A stretch of DNA of 12,821 bases from Devosia sp. (GCA_028290225.1 JAQGKH010000114.1:1-12821), one strand, 5' to 3'. Counted from the first letter of the stretch, positions 1 to 7,777 are shown. Program-made: numbers and translations. Notes: generated by a model not told the origin, from the letters alone.

Positions 1-795
1 GAGCGTGAGGTGCTCGGGCCGAACGCCGATGGTAGACGCTCCAAATTTCGCCGCAAGCGCACCCGTGAGTAGGTTCATCTTGGGGGAACCGATGAAGCCG
101 GCGACGAACAGCGACACGGGGCGTTCATAGAGCTCAAGGGGCGTGCCAACCTGCTCCACCTTACCGGCGTTGAGCACTACAATCCGATCGGCAAGCGTCA
201 TGGCTTCAACCTGATCATGGGTCACATAGATCATGGTCGTGCCGGGCAATGACTGTTTCAGGGCCGCGATTTCGAGCCGGGTCTGCACGCGCAGAGCTGC
301 GTCCAGATTGCTGAGCGGTTCATCAAACAGGAAGACCTTGGGATCCCGCACGATCGCACGGCCGATGGCGACGCGCTGGCGCTGGCCTCCCGAGAGTTGG
401 CGCGGAAGTCGATCGAGCAACGGCTCAAGCTGCAGCTTGCGGGCCGCATCACGCACCTTGGCGTCGATTTCTGCCTTGCCGAGCTTCTGGATCCGCAGGG
501 CATAGGCCATGTTGTTGTAGACGCTCATATGCGGATAAAGCGCATAGGACTGGAACACCATGGCTATGCCGCGCTGGGAGGGCGGGGTTTTGGTCACATC
601 AACGCCATTGATGCTGAGCGAACCACCACTGGTGGCCTCCAGGCCCGAGATGCAGCGCAGCAGGGTTGACTTGCCGCAGCCCGATGGGCCGACAAAGACG
701 ACAAATTCCCCCGAAGTGATCTCCAGGTTCACGCCCTTGAGGATGTCGAAGGCGCCAAAGCGCTTATCGAGATTGCTGATCGTCAATCTAGCCAT
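1..795 (-). CDS. Sugar ABC transporter ATP-binding protein, MalK/UgpC type (C-terminus cut by window edge)
   Basis: This is the ATPase that powers a CUT1-class sugar importer at the cytoplasmic face of the membrane. The first 265 residues are present and open to the window edge. Seen directly: Walker A GPSGCGKST at 36-44, Q-loop Gln82 (VFQSYALYPHM), signature LSGGQ at 134-138, Walker B ending in DEP at 158-160, D-loop NLD, and switch His193 (VTHDQVEAM). After the IGSPKMN linker near 235 the regulatory OB-type domain begins and keeps the IGVRPEHL motif of MalK/UgpC proteins. Family members are usually 350-370 residues, so about 100 are missing off the edge. The ATG at 795 has GGGAG 8 nt upstream and lies 20 bp after the dehydrogenase stop. 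The natural partners are the two permeases and binding protein of the same operon, although the dehydrogenase gene separates it from them. Confidence 0.96.
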   Translation of the reverse strand, partial: MARLTISNLDKRFGAFDILKGVNLEITSGEFVVFVGPSGCGKSTLLRCISGLEATSGGSLSINGVDVTKTPPSQRGIAMVFQSYALYPHMSVYNNMAYALRIQKLGKAEIDAKVRDAARKLQLEPLLDRLPRQLSGGQRQRVAIGRAIVRDPKVFLFDEPLSNLDAALRVQTRLEIAALKQSLPGTTMIYVTHDQVEAMTLADRIVVLNAGKVEQVGTPLELYERPVSLFVAGFIGSPKMNLLTGALAAKFGASTIGVRPEHLTL

Positions 796-815
796 GAGTG
801 CAACTCCCGGTCGGC

Positions 816-1850
816 CTAGCGGACGAACACGGCCTTTTCGGTTTCGCGTTGATCAAAGAGCCGGAAGGCCGTTTCGGCTTCGTCGAGCCGGAAGGTGTGG
901 GTGGCGAGTCGTTCCAGGTCGATCTTGTGGGTCGCAATGGTGGTGAGGATGTCCTGATATTCGTTGATACCGAAGTACCAGGAACCGAATACCGTGAGTT
1001 GCTTGCGGATGAGCTGGTCGCTGGTGCGAATGGTGGTTTGGGCGTTTTCGCCCACAAAGGCCATCCGGCCCAGCGGGGCCAGCGCATCGAGGGCCATGTT
1101 GTGGGCCGCCGTGTTACCCGAGCAATCGATAGCGCCCGTCAGCCCCTCGCCGCCGGAGAATTCCTGGATGGCCTGGGCTGCCTGCGGATCGGTTGGATCG
1201 AGGACCAGATCGGCGCCAAGCTTTTTGGCGAACTCTCGGCGCTCGGCGATGGGGTCAAGCGCGACCACCTGGCCACCCAGCGCCTTGGCCGCCAGTACGC
1301 CGCTGGACCCCATCGGCCCGAGCCCCCAGATGCCGATACGGGCAAGCCCATTGACGCCCACCTTGCGGCAGGCGGAGAACAGCGTGCCAAAGGCATCGGT
1401 CGATATGGCGGCGGCAACCGCCGACATGTGATCGGGTACTTTGAGCAGATTGCGTGCCGGCACCTTGAGGAACTCGGCATTACCGCCATCCATGGTGAAA
1501 CCCAGGCATTTCCACTTGGCGCACAGATGCATGTCGCCGCGCCGGCAATGGGCACAAACGCCGCAACCGACGGCGAGATAGACCGCAACGCGATCGCCCA
1601 CAGCAAACTCGGTTACCGCATCACCCGTTGCGACGACGGTGCCCGCCGGCTCATGGCCGCAAACGAAGCCCCCGGTGGCGTCCCCTCCCCCCACGACCGC
1701 ATTGCCGTAATAAAGGCTGAGATCGCTGCGGCAAATGCAGGAGGCATGCATTTCCACCAGCACATCGTCGGGCCCCACTTCGGGAACGGGGATCGAGCGG
1801 ACTTCCACCTGCTTGTTGCCCGGCAGGAACACGGCTTGCATCTGGGACAC
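816..1850 (-). CDS. Zinc-dependent medium-chain alcohol/polyol dehydrogenase
   Basis: Medium-chain dehydrogenase of the sorbitol/threonine dehydrogenase class, expected to oxidise a hydroxyl of a sugar, polyol or derivative in the cytoplasm. Numbering from the internal Met at 1841: catalytic zinc ligands Cys37 and the GHE pair His63-Glu64, structural zinc cysteines 94, 97, 100 and 108, Rossmann GLGPMG at 174-179, and Asp197 at the end of the second beta strand, which favours NAD over NADP. At 344 residues the length is normal. The GTG at 1850 is preferred because AGGAGA lies 6 nt upstream. The ATG at 1841 would sit 15 nt from that site. A longer frame from 1898 would run into the permease gene. 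It lies 13 bp after the MalG-type permease and 20 bp before the ATPase, so it is embedded within the transporter operon and probably acts on the imported compound. Substrate unknown. Confidence 0.93.
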   Translation of the reverse strand: MSQMQAVFLPGNKQVEVRSIPVPEVGPDDVLVEMHASCICRSDLSLYYGNAVVGGGDATGGFVCGHEPAGTVVATGDAVTEFAVGDRVAVYLAVGCGVCAHCRRGDMHLCAKWKCLGFTMDGGNAEFLKVPARNLLKVPDHMSAVAAAISTDAFGTLFSACRKVGVNGLARIGIWGLGPMGSSGVLAAKALGGQVVALDPIAERREFAKKLGADLVLDPTDPQAAQAIQEFSGGEGLTGAIDCSGNTAAHNMALDALAPLGRMAFVGENAQTTIRTSDQLIRKQLTVFGSWYFGINEYQDILTTIATHKIDLERLATHTFRLDEAETAFRLFDQRETEKAVFVR

Positions 1851-1856
1851 TGAATT

Positions 1857-1862
1857 TCTCCT
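1857..1862 (-). promoter_or_regulatory. Ribosome binding site deciding the GTG start of the dehydrogenase
   Basis: AGGAGA on the minus strand lies 6 nt before the GTG at 1850 and 15 nt before the in-frame ATG at 1841. The spacing supports the GTG as the start. Confidence 0.65.
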
Positions 1863-1863
1863 G

Positions 1864-2682
1864 TTATTTGACGGCGCCGGCGGTGAGGCCGCGCACAAAT
1901 GATCGCTGCATGGCGAGGAACAACACGACCAGCGGCGCGAAAGCGATCAGCCCGGCGGCGGCGATGCCACCGTAATCTACGCCGTAGCGGCCCTGCAGGC
2001 TCGCCGCGCCCACTGTCAGGGGCTTGAGGCTTTCGGTCTGGAACACCACCAGCGGCAGCAGGTATTCCTGCCAGGCAAAAAGGAAGGTGATGAGGCCAAG
2101 CGACATGAGGCCTGGCTTGACCACGGGCACGACAATGGTGAGGAAGAGCTTCATGAGCCCGGCCCCGTCCATGACCGCAGCTTCGATCAGCTCGTCGGGT
2201 ACTTCCTGCATCACCGTACGCATCATGAAGACCGAGAAGGGCATCAGAAGTGCCGCTTGCGGCAAGATCACCCCGATGCGGTTGTCGATCAGGCCAAGCG
2301 CCTGCAGGTTGCCGTAGAGCGCGACGATCACTGAGGGGGCGGGCACAACGAGGCCGGCGAGAAACAGGGCGAAGAGCAGCTCCTTGCCGGGAAAGCGCAG
2401 TTTGGCAAAGGCAAAGCCGGCCAGCGGTGCCGTCAAGAGCACCAGCAGGGTGACGCTGGTCGCGGTGATGACGCTGTTGAAAAAGTAGGTGGAAAAGCCG
2501 GCCTCGGTCCAGATGCGCCCGAAATTGGCAAAGTTGATCGGCCAGCTCAGCGTCAAGGGGCCGGAAAACAGGTCGGCTTCGCTGCGGATGGCGGCCAGGA
2601 ATACCAGGTAGACCGGCACCAGCGCGTAAAGCGCAAAAACGAGGAGAACAAGGTTCTGAACCAGGCGGGTGCTTTTGGTCAT
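1864..2682 (-). CDS. Carbohydrate ABC transporter permease, MalG/UgpE type
   Basis: Inner-membrane permease of a CUT1 importer, second member of the permease pair. The 272 residues give about six hydrophobic segments: 10-32, 68-95, 102-124, 138-156, 192-212 and 238-260. The cytoplasmic EAA loop that docks on the ATPase is clear at about 167-190, beginning EAAVMDGAG and ending in a proline-rich VVPVVKPG, the classic pattern of MalG relatives. Length is normal. Its ATG overlaps the stop of the preceding permease as ATGA (4 bp), which indicates translational coupling. A GAGGA site lies just upstream, inside the end of that gene. It should pair with the MalF-type permease to form the channel. The transported sugar cannot be told from the sequence. 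Confidence 0.96.
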   Translation of the reverse strand: MTKSTRLVQNLVLLVFALYALVPVYLVFLAAIRSEADLFSGPLTLSWPINFANFGRIWTEAGFSTYFFNSVITATSVTLLVLLTAPLAGFAFAKLRFPGKELLFALFLAGLVVPAPSVIVALYGNLQALGLIDNRIGVILPQAALLMPFSVFMMRTVMQEVPDELIEAAVMDGAGLMKLFLTIVVPVVKPGLMSLGLITFLFAWQEYLLPLVVFQTESLKPLTVGAASLQGRYGVDYGGIAAAGLIAFAPLVVLFLAMQRSFVRGLTAGAVK

Positions 2683-3539
2683 GGCTTCCTCAACAAAGCA
2701 AAAGCGGCGGCGCTGATCGTGAGAACAATGATGAGCAGCACGACGGAAAGGGTGGCCGCGTAGCCGAAATCACCGACAAGGAAGAAGGTCTTGTAGATAT
2801 GGGTGGTCAGCACTTCCGTGGCGTAGCCAGGGCCGCCCTGCGTGGTCACCCAGACCAGATCAAAGAAGCGCATCGCCTCGATGGCGGCATAGAGCCCAAG
2901 AAAAAGGGTGGAGCCGCGCAGCAGCGGAACCGTGAGGTCGCGAAATTTTCGCCACCAACTCGCCCCGTCAATCGAGGCCGCCTCATAAAGTGCCGGATCG
3001 ATGGACTGAATCGCGGCCAGATAGATGATCACGCAGAAGCCGAAAAAGGTCCAGGCGCCCACGACATTGAGCGACAGCAGCGCGGTGCTCTCCTGCGCCA
3101 GCCAGGCGCCGCCCAGGCCGCCAAGGCCGACCGCCTCGAGCCCGAAGTTGAGGAGGCCAAAGATCGGGTTGTAGATCCAGCCCCAGATAATTCCGGCCAC
3201 CACCAGGGGAATGGTGCGTGGAATGAAGTAGATGGCCCCAAGCCAGCGCACCACATTGGTGCCGCGCTCGGCCAGTATCGCGGCAATGACCAGCCCTGCC
3301 AGCAGCGGAAAGGCCAGAGTAAGCACCACCCAGATGGCGTTGTGCCACAGGGCGGTCCAGAACACGCCATCGCCAAGCAGGCGGGCGTAATTGGCCAGGC
3401 CAATGAACTCGCCGATAATGCCATTATCCCAGGCGAAAAAGCTGAAGCCGAAGACTTGCAGGATCGGCAGGCCCACAAACAGCAGATAAAGCGCCAACGA
3501 GGGCAGCAGAAACAGATAAGCGGATCGGGTGGTCAGCAT
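2679..3539 (-). CDS. Sugar ABC transporter permease, MalF/UgpA type
   Basis: First permease of the CUT1 importer. The 286 residues carry about six membrane segments (near 8-35, 65-91, 101-122, 155-178, 206-226 and 262-283), with no MalF-like extra N-terminal helices, so it resembles UgpA, MsmF and similar short forms. The EAA loop lies at about 186-209 (EAASIDGAS, then TVPLL). The WVTTQGGPGYATEVL stretch at 230-244 is typical of the family. The start at 3539 has only a weak Shine-Dalgarno match, and a stem-loop precedes it. Both could set permease synthesis below that of the binding protein. It is followed without a gap by the MalG-type gene. Confidence 0.96.
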   Translation of the reverse strand: MLTTRSAYLFLLPSLALYLLFVGLPILQVFGFSFFAWDNGIIGEFIGLANYARLLGDGVFWTALWHNAIWVVLTLAFPLLAGLVIAAILAERGTNVVRWLGAIYFIPRTIPLVVAGIIWGWIYNPIFGLLNFGLEAVGLGGLGGAWLAQESTALLSLNVVGAWTFFGFCVIIYLAAIQSIDPALYEAASIDGASWWRKFRDLTVPLLRGSTLFLGLYAAIEAMRFFDLVWVTTQGGPGYATEVLTTHIYKTFFLVGDFGYAATLSVVLLIIVLTISAAAFALLRKP

Positions 3540-3563
3540 GGCTACTCGCGTCGTGGACGTGGG

Positions 3564-3587
3564 AGGCGGGCCCCGGTGAGCCCGCCT
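3564..3587 (-). repeat. Intra-operon stem-loop between binding-protein and permease genes
   Basis: Perfect 8-bp arms (AGGCGGGC and GCCCGCCT) enclose an 8-nt loop, in the 63-bp gap after the binding-protein stop. No T-run follows on the minus strand, so a full intrinsic terminator is unlikely. Hairpins at this place in malE-type operons are known to protect the upstream mRNA and lower permease expression. That role here is inferred. Confidence 0.6.
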
Positions 3588-3602
3588 TGAGAGCGCCGCC
3601 GG

Positions 3603-4907
3603 TCAGGGCACCCAGCGCTCACCGTTGTCGATCGCGGTCTGCCAGGCCACGTCCATGGCGCTGAGGAACTCATCAGGGGTGGCGTCGCCGCCCACCATCC
3701 GCTGCAGTTCCGCATAGAGCACCTGCGTCACGCTTTCAGGCACCGTCGTATGCAGGTCGTAGAAATTGGCGTCCGGGGTGGCCAGACCTTGCGTGTAAAA
3801 CGACTTGACGATGGGCAGGGCATCCCATTGCTCAAGCTCCTCGGGCGTGGTGCCAATTGGGACGAGATAGCCCTTTTCGACCCAGACTTCGCGGCTGGCG
3901 GGCGAGATCAGGCAGTTGATGTAGGCGGCAGCGGCATCCTTCACGTCCTGACTGGCATTGGCCGATACCTGCCACTGGGAGCCCTCGCCCCACATGGTGC
4001 CAGGCGCCACGCCCTCCCCGATCGGGGGCAGCATGAATACGCCGAGGTCGAAGGAGGCGCCTCGCGCCATGTCCTGCAACACCCAGGTACCGGTAATGGT
4101 CATGGCCGCGCGCCCGGCGAGAAACAGGGCATTGGCTTCGTCATAACCGATGCCGTTGAAACCGTTCGGGAAGTAGTCGTTCTCAGCCCAGGATTGGAAA
4201 GTCTCGGCCGCTTGCTTGAACTGCTCGTTGCTCCAGGGCGTGTCGCCGAAAAGCACTCCTTCCTCGACATCTTTGCCGGCGGTCAGGCCAAGCAGCAGGC
4301 TCAAAGTGTTGGTCGCCGGCCAACGGTCGCGATTGCCAAAGGCGATCGGGGTGATGCCCTTGGCCTTGAACGCCTCTACGGCAGCCTGGAACTCGGCATA
4401 GGTGGTGGGAACCGCGATGCCATTTTCCTCGAACAGCGCAGGATTGTAATAAACCCCCATCAGGTCCTGCTCCATCGGCACGCCGTAGATGGCGCCTTCA
4501 AAGCTGTTGCGGCCGCGGTAGAAGTCGTTGATGCCTTCCCAGCCATACTGCTCGTAATAGCTGTCGAGCGGCGCCAAAGCACCAACCCGGGCATAGCCGG
4601 CCAGCACCGAAGCGGCTGGCCAGGTATAGGCCAGGTCCGGTGTCTTGTTGGCTGAAACGGCGAGGCGGTAGCTATCGCGGATGCCGATCGAGGGCGCGAT
4701 GGTGCGCAGCACCGTGGCGCCATTGAGATCGGGCGCGCAGGTGGTGATCAACTCGTCCATCGCCGGGCCGGCGGCGGTGATGCCAGCCATGGCGAACTGG
4801 TCCCATTGGGTAACCACGGTCTGGGCGGCGGCGGGGTGGATCGAGACGGTGGCGGCGACGCCGGCAGCAAGCAGCAACGGCAGGTGCCGCTGGTTCGAAA
4901 GTGTCAT
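3603..4907 (-). CDS. Extracellular sugar-binding protein, family 1 (CUT1 importer)
   Basis: Periplasmic binding protein that captures the substrate and delivers it to the MalFG-type permeases. The 434 residues start with a signal peptide: polar residues 1-8, a hydrophobic core at about 9-22, and an AAA-Q cleavage site near 28-29. The mature part shows family-1 features: the domain-crossing region YGVPMEQDLMGVYYNP near 140-155, then FLAGRAAMTITGTWVL around 265-280, and a conserved Trp-rich end. The ATG at 4907 is well supported, with AGGAGG 5 nt upstream, a strong site suited to a highly expressed protein. It lies 51 bp downstream of the epimerase gene and 63 bp before the permeases, with a hairpin in the latter gap. 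There is no lipobox cysteine, so it is probably a free periplasmic protein. Ligand unknown. Confidence 0.95.
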   Translation of the reverse strand: MTLSNQRHLPLLLAAGVAATVSIHPAAAQTVVTQWDQFAMAGITAAGPAMDELITTCAPDLNGATVLRTIAPSIGIRDSYRLAVSANKTPDLAYTWPAASVLAGYARVGALAPLDSYYEQYGWEGINDFYRGRNSFEGAIYGVPMEQDLMGVYYNPALFEENGIAVPTTYAEFQAAVEAFKAKGITPIAFGNRDRWPATNTLSLLLGLTAGKDVEEGVLFGDTPWSNEQFKQAAETFQSWAENDYFPNGFNGIGYDEANALFLAGRAAMTITGTWVLQDMARGASFDLGVFMLPPIGEGVAPGTMWGEGSQWQVSANASQDVKDAAAAYINCLISPASREVWVEKGYLVPIGTTPEELEQWDALPIVKSFYTQGLATPDANFYDLHTTVPESVTQVLYAELQRMVGGDATPDEFLSAMDVAWQTAIDNGERWVP

Positions 4908-4958
4908 AGTTTCCTCCTTCTATGAACGCGAATGATATTGGGGTGGTGCCGAGCCGCC

Positions 4959-5786
4959 TCAGGCCAGCAGCGAGCGGATATAATCGTGGGCGCGACGTGC
5001 CATGTCGTCGGGCTCCACATTGCGGCGGTTGAAGCCGATCTCCATGGTGAGATAGCCATCGAAGCCTTCGGCCTTCAGCGCATCCAGCAGGCTCCGGTAA
5101 TCGACCACGCCGCTGCCCGGCGGCTCCCGGTTCACATCGGCAAGATGGATGTGGGTCAGGTCGCGGCCCAGGCGGTGGACGTAGTCGGTGGGCACTTCGT
5201 TGCGGTAGAGCGTATGGAAGGTGTCGAACATCGCCTTGACATTGGGGCGGTCGACCTCGGCCATCATGGCGATCAGGTCGTCACAATCGTCAACCAGGTT
5301 GCTGTCGGCCGAGGTGGGTTCGACGGCAACCGTGATCCCCAGCGGACGCGCGAAGTCGGCGATGTCCAGGAGCGCCTCGCGGCTCCAGGCCCAGGCCTGC
5401 TCGCGGCTGGTGCCGTAGACCTGCCAGCCGGCGACATAAAGCAGCGTCTTGCCGCCCCATTCGGCGCAAAGCTCGGCCACCTGCTTGTACTGGTCAATCG
5501 CCCCGGCCCGCTCCAGCGGATTGGCCGCGGCGACGTTGAAACCAGGCCCGCCACCCGGGGCCGGCAACATGCTGGAAAGCGCCAGCCCGTTGTCGTCCAG
5601 CACCTGCCGTATCTCGCGGCGGCGCTCCTTGGTCAGGTATTCGGGAAAAGCGTGCGGACTGGCTGCGCCAATCTCGATGCCATCATAGCCGATCCGGGCG
5701 ATGCGCTTGATGACCTCTTCGAGCGGGTAAGCCGGGACCCACACGGGAAAGCTGGAATAGACCCACGTATTGAACGCCAGTTTCAA
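4959..5786 (-). CDS. Ketose 3-epimerase-like TIM-barrel (D-tagatose 3-epimerase / AP-endonuclease 2 fold)
   Basis: Cytoplasmic metal-dependent sugar epimerase or isomerase. The four metal ligands of the D-tagatose/D-psicose 3-epimerase family are all identifiable: Glu156 (VEPTS), Asp188 (FDTFH), His214 (HIHLAD) and Glu249 (TMEIG). The substrate-contact positions His191 and Arg220 also fall at the family spacing (Asp+3 and His+6). The ending PGSGVVDYRSLLDAL is likewise typical. At 275 residues the length is normal. AGGAGG lies 3 nt before a TTG at 5789 and 6 nt before a second TTG at 5786. The second is chosen for spacing, and both code for almost the same protein. It lies between the regulator and the CUT1 importer, so it probably acts on the imported sugar or its oxidised product. 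It could also be an inosose or keto-sugar isomerase or dehydratase of the same fold. Confidence 0.9.
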   Translation of the reverse strand: MKLAFNTWVYSSFPVWVPAYPLEEVIKRIARIGYDGIEIGAASPHAFPEYLTKERRREIRQVLDDNGLALSSMLPAPGGGPGFNVAAANPLERAGAIDQYKQVAELCAEWGGKTLLYVAGWQVYGTSREQAWAWSREALLDIADFARPLGITVAVEPTSADSNLVDDCDDLIAMMAEVDRPNVKAMFDTFHTLYRNEVPTDYVHRLGRDLTHIHLADVNREPPGSGVVDYRSLLDALKAEGFDGYLTMEIGFNRRNVEPDDMARRAHDYIRSLLA

Positions 5787-5792
5787 CAATTT

Positions 5793-5798
5793 CCTCCT
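5793..5798 (-). promoter_or_regulatory. Ribosome binding site before tandem TTG codons
   Basis: A perfect AGGAGG is followed by AAA and then two TTG codons in frame. Spacing is 3 nt to the first and 6 nt to the second, which favours the second. A strong site joined to a weak start codon gives moderate translation. Confidence 0.65.
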
Positions 5799-5931
5799 CG
5801 ATCGGGCAAGGCGGCTTTGACTTCGGAATCGTGCGATCCTAAGTGCTGTTCGGCGTTCTGTGCGCCGTTCCCGCTTCTGCGTTGATGCTGATGGCTTAGT
5901 GCACTGCGAGGAAGCGCAACACCCGCAAATA

Positions 5932-5946
5932 TGTCCAGCTTGGACA
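5932..5946. promoter_or_regulatory. Candidate operator: TGTCCA-N3-TGGACA palindrome
   Basis: Perfect 6-bp arms around GCT lie in the 177-bp gap between the regulator stop and the epimerase start, about 145 bp upstream of the epimerase. Size and symmetry suit a dimeric winged-helix regulator, and the regulator gene is adjacent. No convincing -35/-10 pair was found in this gap, and only one copy of the palindrome was noticed, so its function is a guess. Confidence 0.35.
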
Positions 5947-5966
5947 GATTCAGGCGCCGGGCTCCT

Positions 5967-7739
5967 TCAGTCGCGATCCAGCCCGCGCATGACAGCTTCG
6001 GCGCGGCTCTGGGCGGTAGCCAAAGCGACGGAGCGGGATTTTACTCCGCTCAGCATGTCGTGGATCTCCTCACCCGCAATGGTGATCAGCGCGGAAATGC
6101 CGGGAACAGGTGGACGGGGCCAAGCGCGCAAGACGCCCTTTCGCGCGATGGCATCGACGACCCCGATAACCGGCGAGAGCGCCTGCACTTCGGGATCGCG
6201 GTTGACGCTGAAGCGGGGGCTGGCGAGACTTCCATTGGCCATGAAAAGCTTGGCGGCGCTGGCGGAAGTCAGGGCGGCCAGCGCTGCCCAGGCCGGCGCG
6301 ACCCGTTCCGGGGCGATATTGCTCGGAATTGCGAGAGCATAGCCACCCAGAGGAGAGATGGGCCCGCCGCTGAGCCCGGTGGGCTGCGACAAGTAGCCGG
6401 TGTTGCCATAGGCGGGGGATGCGGGATCGCGCTCGAACAGATTGACGAGCAAGGTGTGGGCATAGGCAAGAGCTGCCTGGCCGCTGGCATAGGCGCGGGC
6501 GCGATCATACCAGGTCATGGTGAGGATGCCGGGCGGCGACACCGCCAGGAGCTCGGTGAGATAGTCGGCTGCCCCTCGCGCTGCTTCGCTGTCAAACATC
6601 GGGCGCAGATGTTCCTCGCTCATGTCCTCGGTCAGGAAGCCATCCGCCGTCTCGCCAAGGTTGACGAGCGGCCGGCCGTGCGCGGCCATGGTAACCATGA
6701 AGGTATGGCCCAGGGCGGTGCCACGCCCGCCGTTCCAGGCAATGCCGGCCCGGCCCCGCTCGGGCGCATGGAGGGCCCGCGCCACGGCGAGCGTTTCGGC
6801 GGTTGTTCGAGGCGGCTCAAGGCCGGCATCCTCGAGCAGGTCGGTTCGATAGGCGAGAAGTTCGGCGGTGCTCAGCAGCGGGATGCCATATTGCCGGCCA
6901 CGGCGCCGCGCGCTCGCGACCGCGTCAGGCAGGAAATCGGACAGATCCATCCGGGAGCGGGCAATCAGGTCATCAAGCGCACGCAGGCGGCCCTTTTGCA
7001 CCATGTCACCAAACCACGGCAGGTCGCATGCGACGATGTCATAGGCGGAGACTGGGCGTTGTCCATTCTGGACGATTTCGGCGCGCAGCCGGTCGATGGA
7101 CAAGGCCTTGGACTGAATGGGAACGCCCAGGATCATCTCGAATTGCTGCTTGAGCGCGTTCATTGCCATGAAGGTGGGGTCCGCATGAACCAGCAGCCGC
7201 AATCCGCGGGGCAGCGCGAGCTTGCTTTCCAGCACAGTGGGCGGCGCAATCACCGCAGCCATGTCGGGCGCGGGCTTGGGTTCTGCTCGTGCCCCATTGC
7301 CGCTCGCATGCTCGATCAAGCGCCGCGTATGACCGGCAAAAAGCTGCCACCGGCGCAACAGCTCAGAGGACGGGTGCAGCGAAAAGGAGCGCCCGGTGGC
7401 GGTGCGGCATCGCCTGACGATGAGGCCGCTGGCGACCAGGCCTTCGATGCACCGAAAGGCCGTGCCATAGCTAAGGCCGGACGCCGCTGCCAAAGACGAC
7501 ATTGTCGTGAGCCGGCCACTCACATGATTGCGCATCAGGTGGAGCACGATGCCCAGGTCACGCAGGTCGATCCCCAGGTTATCTGTGCTCCTGGCGCGCA
7601 GGGCATCGACGAATTCAATGGTTTGCAGCATAGCTGCATTGGAGGCTGACCGCGGTGGCAATGCGCCCTGGGCCTCATAAGGGCCCTCGGGCAGGCCTGC
7701 GGTGGCATAACGCTTCTGGCGCCGGGAGCTGCTATCCAC
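5967..7739 (-). CDS. Winged-helix regulator fused to a cytoplasmic family-1 sugar-binding-protein domain
   Basis: A 590-residue protein with two recognisable parts. Residues about 60-122 look like a winged helix-turn-helix: an MSSLAAASGLSYGTAFRCIEGLVASGLI stretch (80-107) gives helix, turn and recognition helix, and RRCRTATGRSFSLHPS forms the wing. After a Pro/Ala-rich linker (148-178), residues 180-588 resemble a complete family-1 extracellular solute-binding protein: LRLLVHADPTF strand, YDIVACDLPWFGDM, YGIPLLSTAELLAYRTDLLEDAGLEPPRT, and a GGYALAIP strand near 465-472. There is no signal peptide or membrane segment, so it should act in the cytoplasm as a one-component ligand-sensing regulator of the downstream epimerase-importer genes. 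That role is inferred. The GTG at 7739 has only weak GGGG/GAGG support. Met37 (ATG at 7631) is an alternative that keeps both domains. Confidence 0.88.
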   Translation of the reverse strand: MDSSSRRQKRYATAGLPEGPYEAQGALPPRSASNAAMLQTIEFVDALRARSTDNLGIDLRDLGIVLHLMRNHVSGRLTTMSSLAAASGLSYGTAFRCIEGLVASGLIVRRCRTATGRSFSLHPSSELLRRWQLFAGHTRRLIEHASGNGARAEPKPAPDMAAVIAPPTVLESKLALPRGLRLLVHADPTFMAMNALKQQFEMILGVPIQSKALSIDRLRAEIVQNGQRPVSAYDIVACDLPWFGDMVQKGRLRALDDLIARSRMDLSDFLPDAVASARRRGRQYGIPLLSTAELLAYRTDLLEDAGLEPPRTTAETLAVARALHAPERGRAGIAWNGGRGTALGHTFMVTMAAHGRPLVNLGETADGFLTEDMSEEHLRPMFDSEAARGAADYLTELLAVSPPGILTMTWYDRARAYASGQAALAYAHTLLVNLFERDPASPAYGNTGYLSQPTGLSGGPISPLGGYALAIPSNIAPERVAPAWAALAALTSASAAKLFMANGSLASPRFSVNRDPEVQALSPVIGVVDAIARKGVLRAWPRPPVPGISALITIAGEEIHDMLSGVKSRSVALATAQSRAEAVMRGLDRD

Positions 7740-7777
7740 CCATTGTCCCCGCCTCGTTACCCCTTGACAGTGTTCGT

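Noticed and set aside
1..795. Short MalK-type ATPase as a truncated pseudogene
   Set aside because: The frame is open to the window edge with all motifs intact. The shortness is due only to the cut.
798..1853. Plus-strand open frame of 351 codons opposite the dehydrogenase
   Set aside because: The minus-strand dehydrogenase has all zinc and nucleotide motifs. The plus frame is a shadow.
5931..7649. Plus-strand open frame of 572 codons
   Set aside because: It lies fully antisense to the regulator gene, whose protein has recognisable domains. The plus frame encodes a low-complexity Gly/Arg/Gln-rich product with no known motifs, as expected from GC-rich codons read backwards.
7764..7769. TTGACA on the plus strand as a -35 promoter box
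   Set aside because: No plausible -10 box at suitable spacing and no plus-strand gene to drive.
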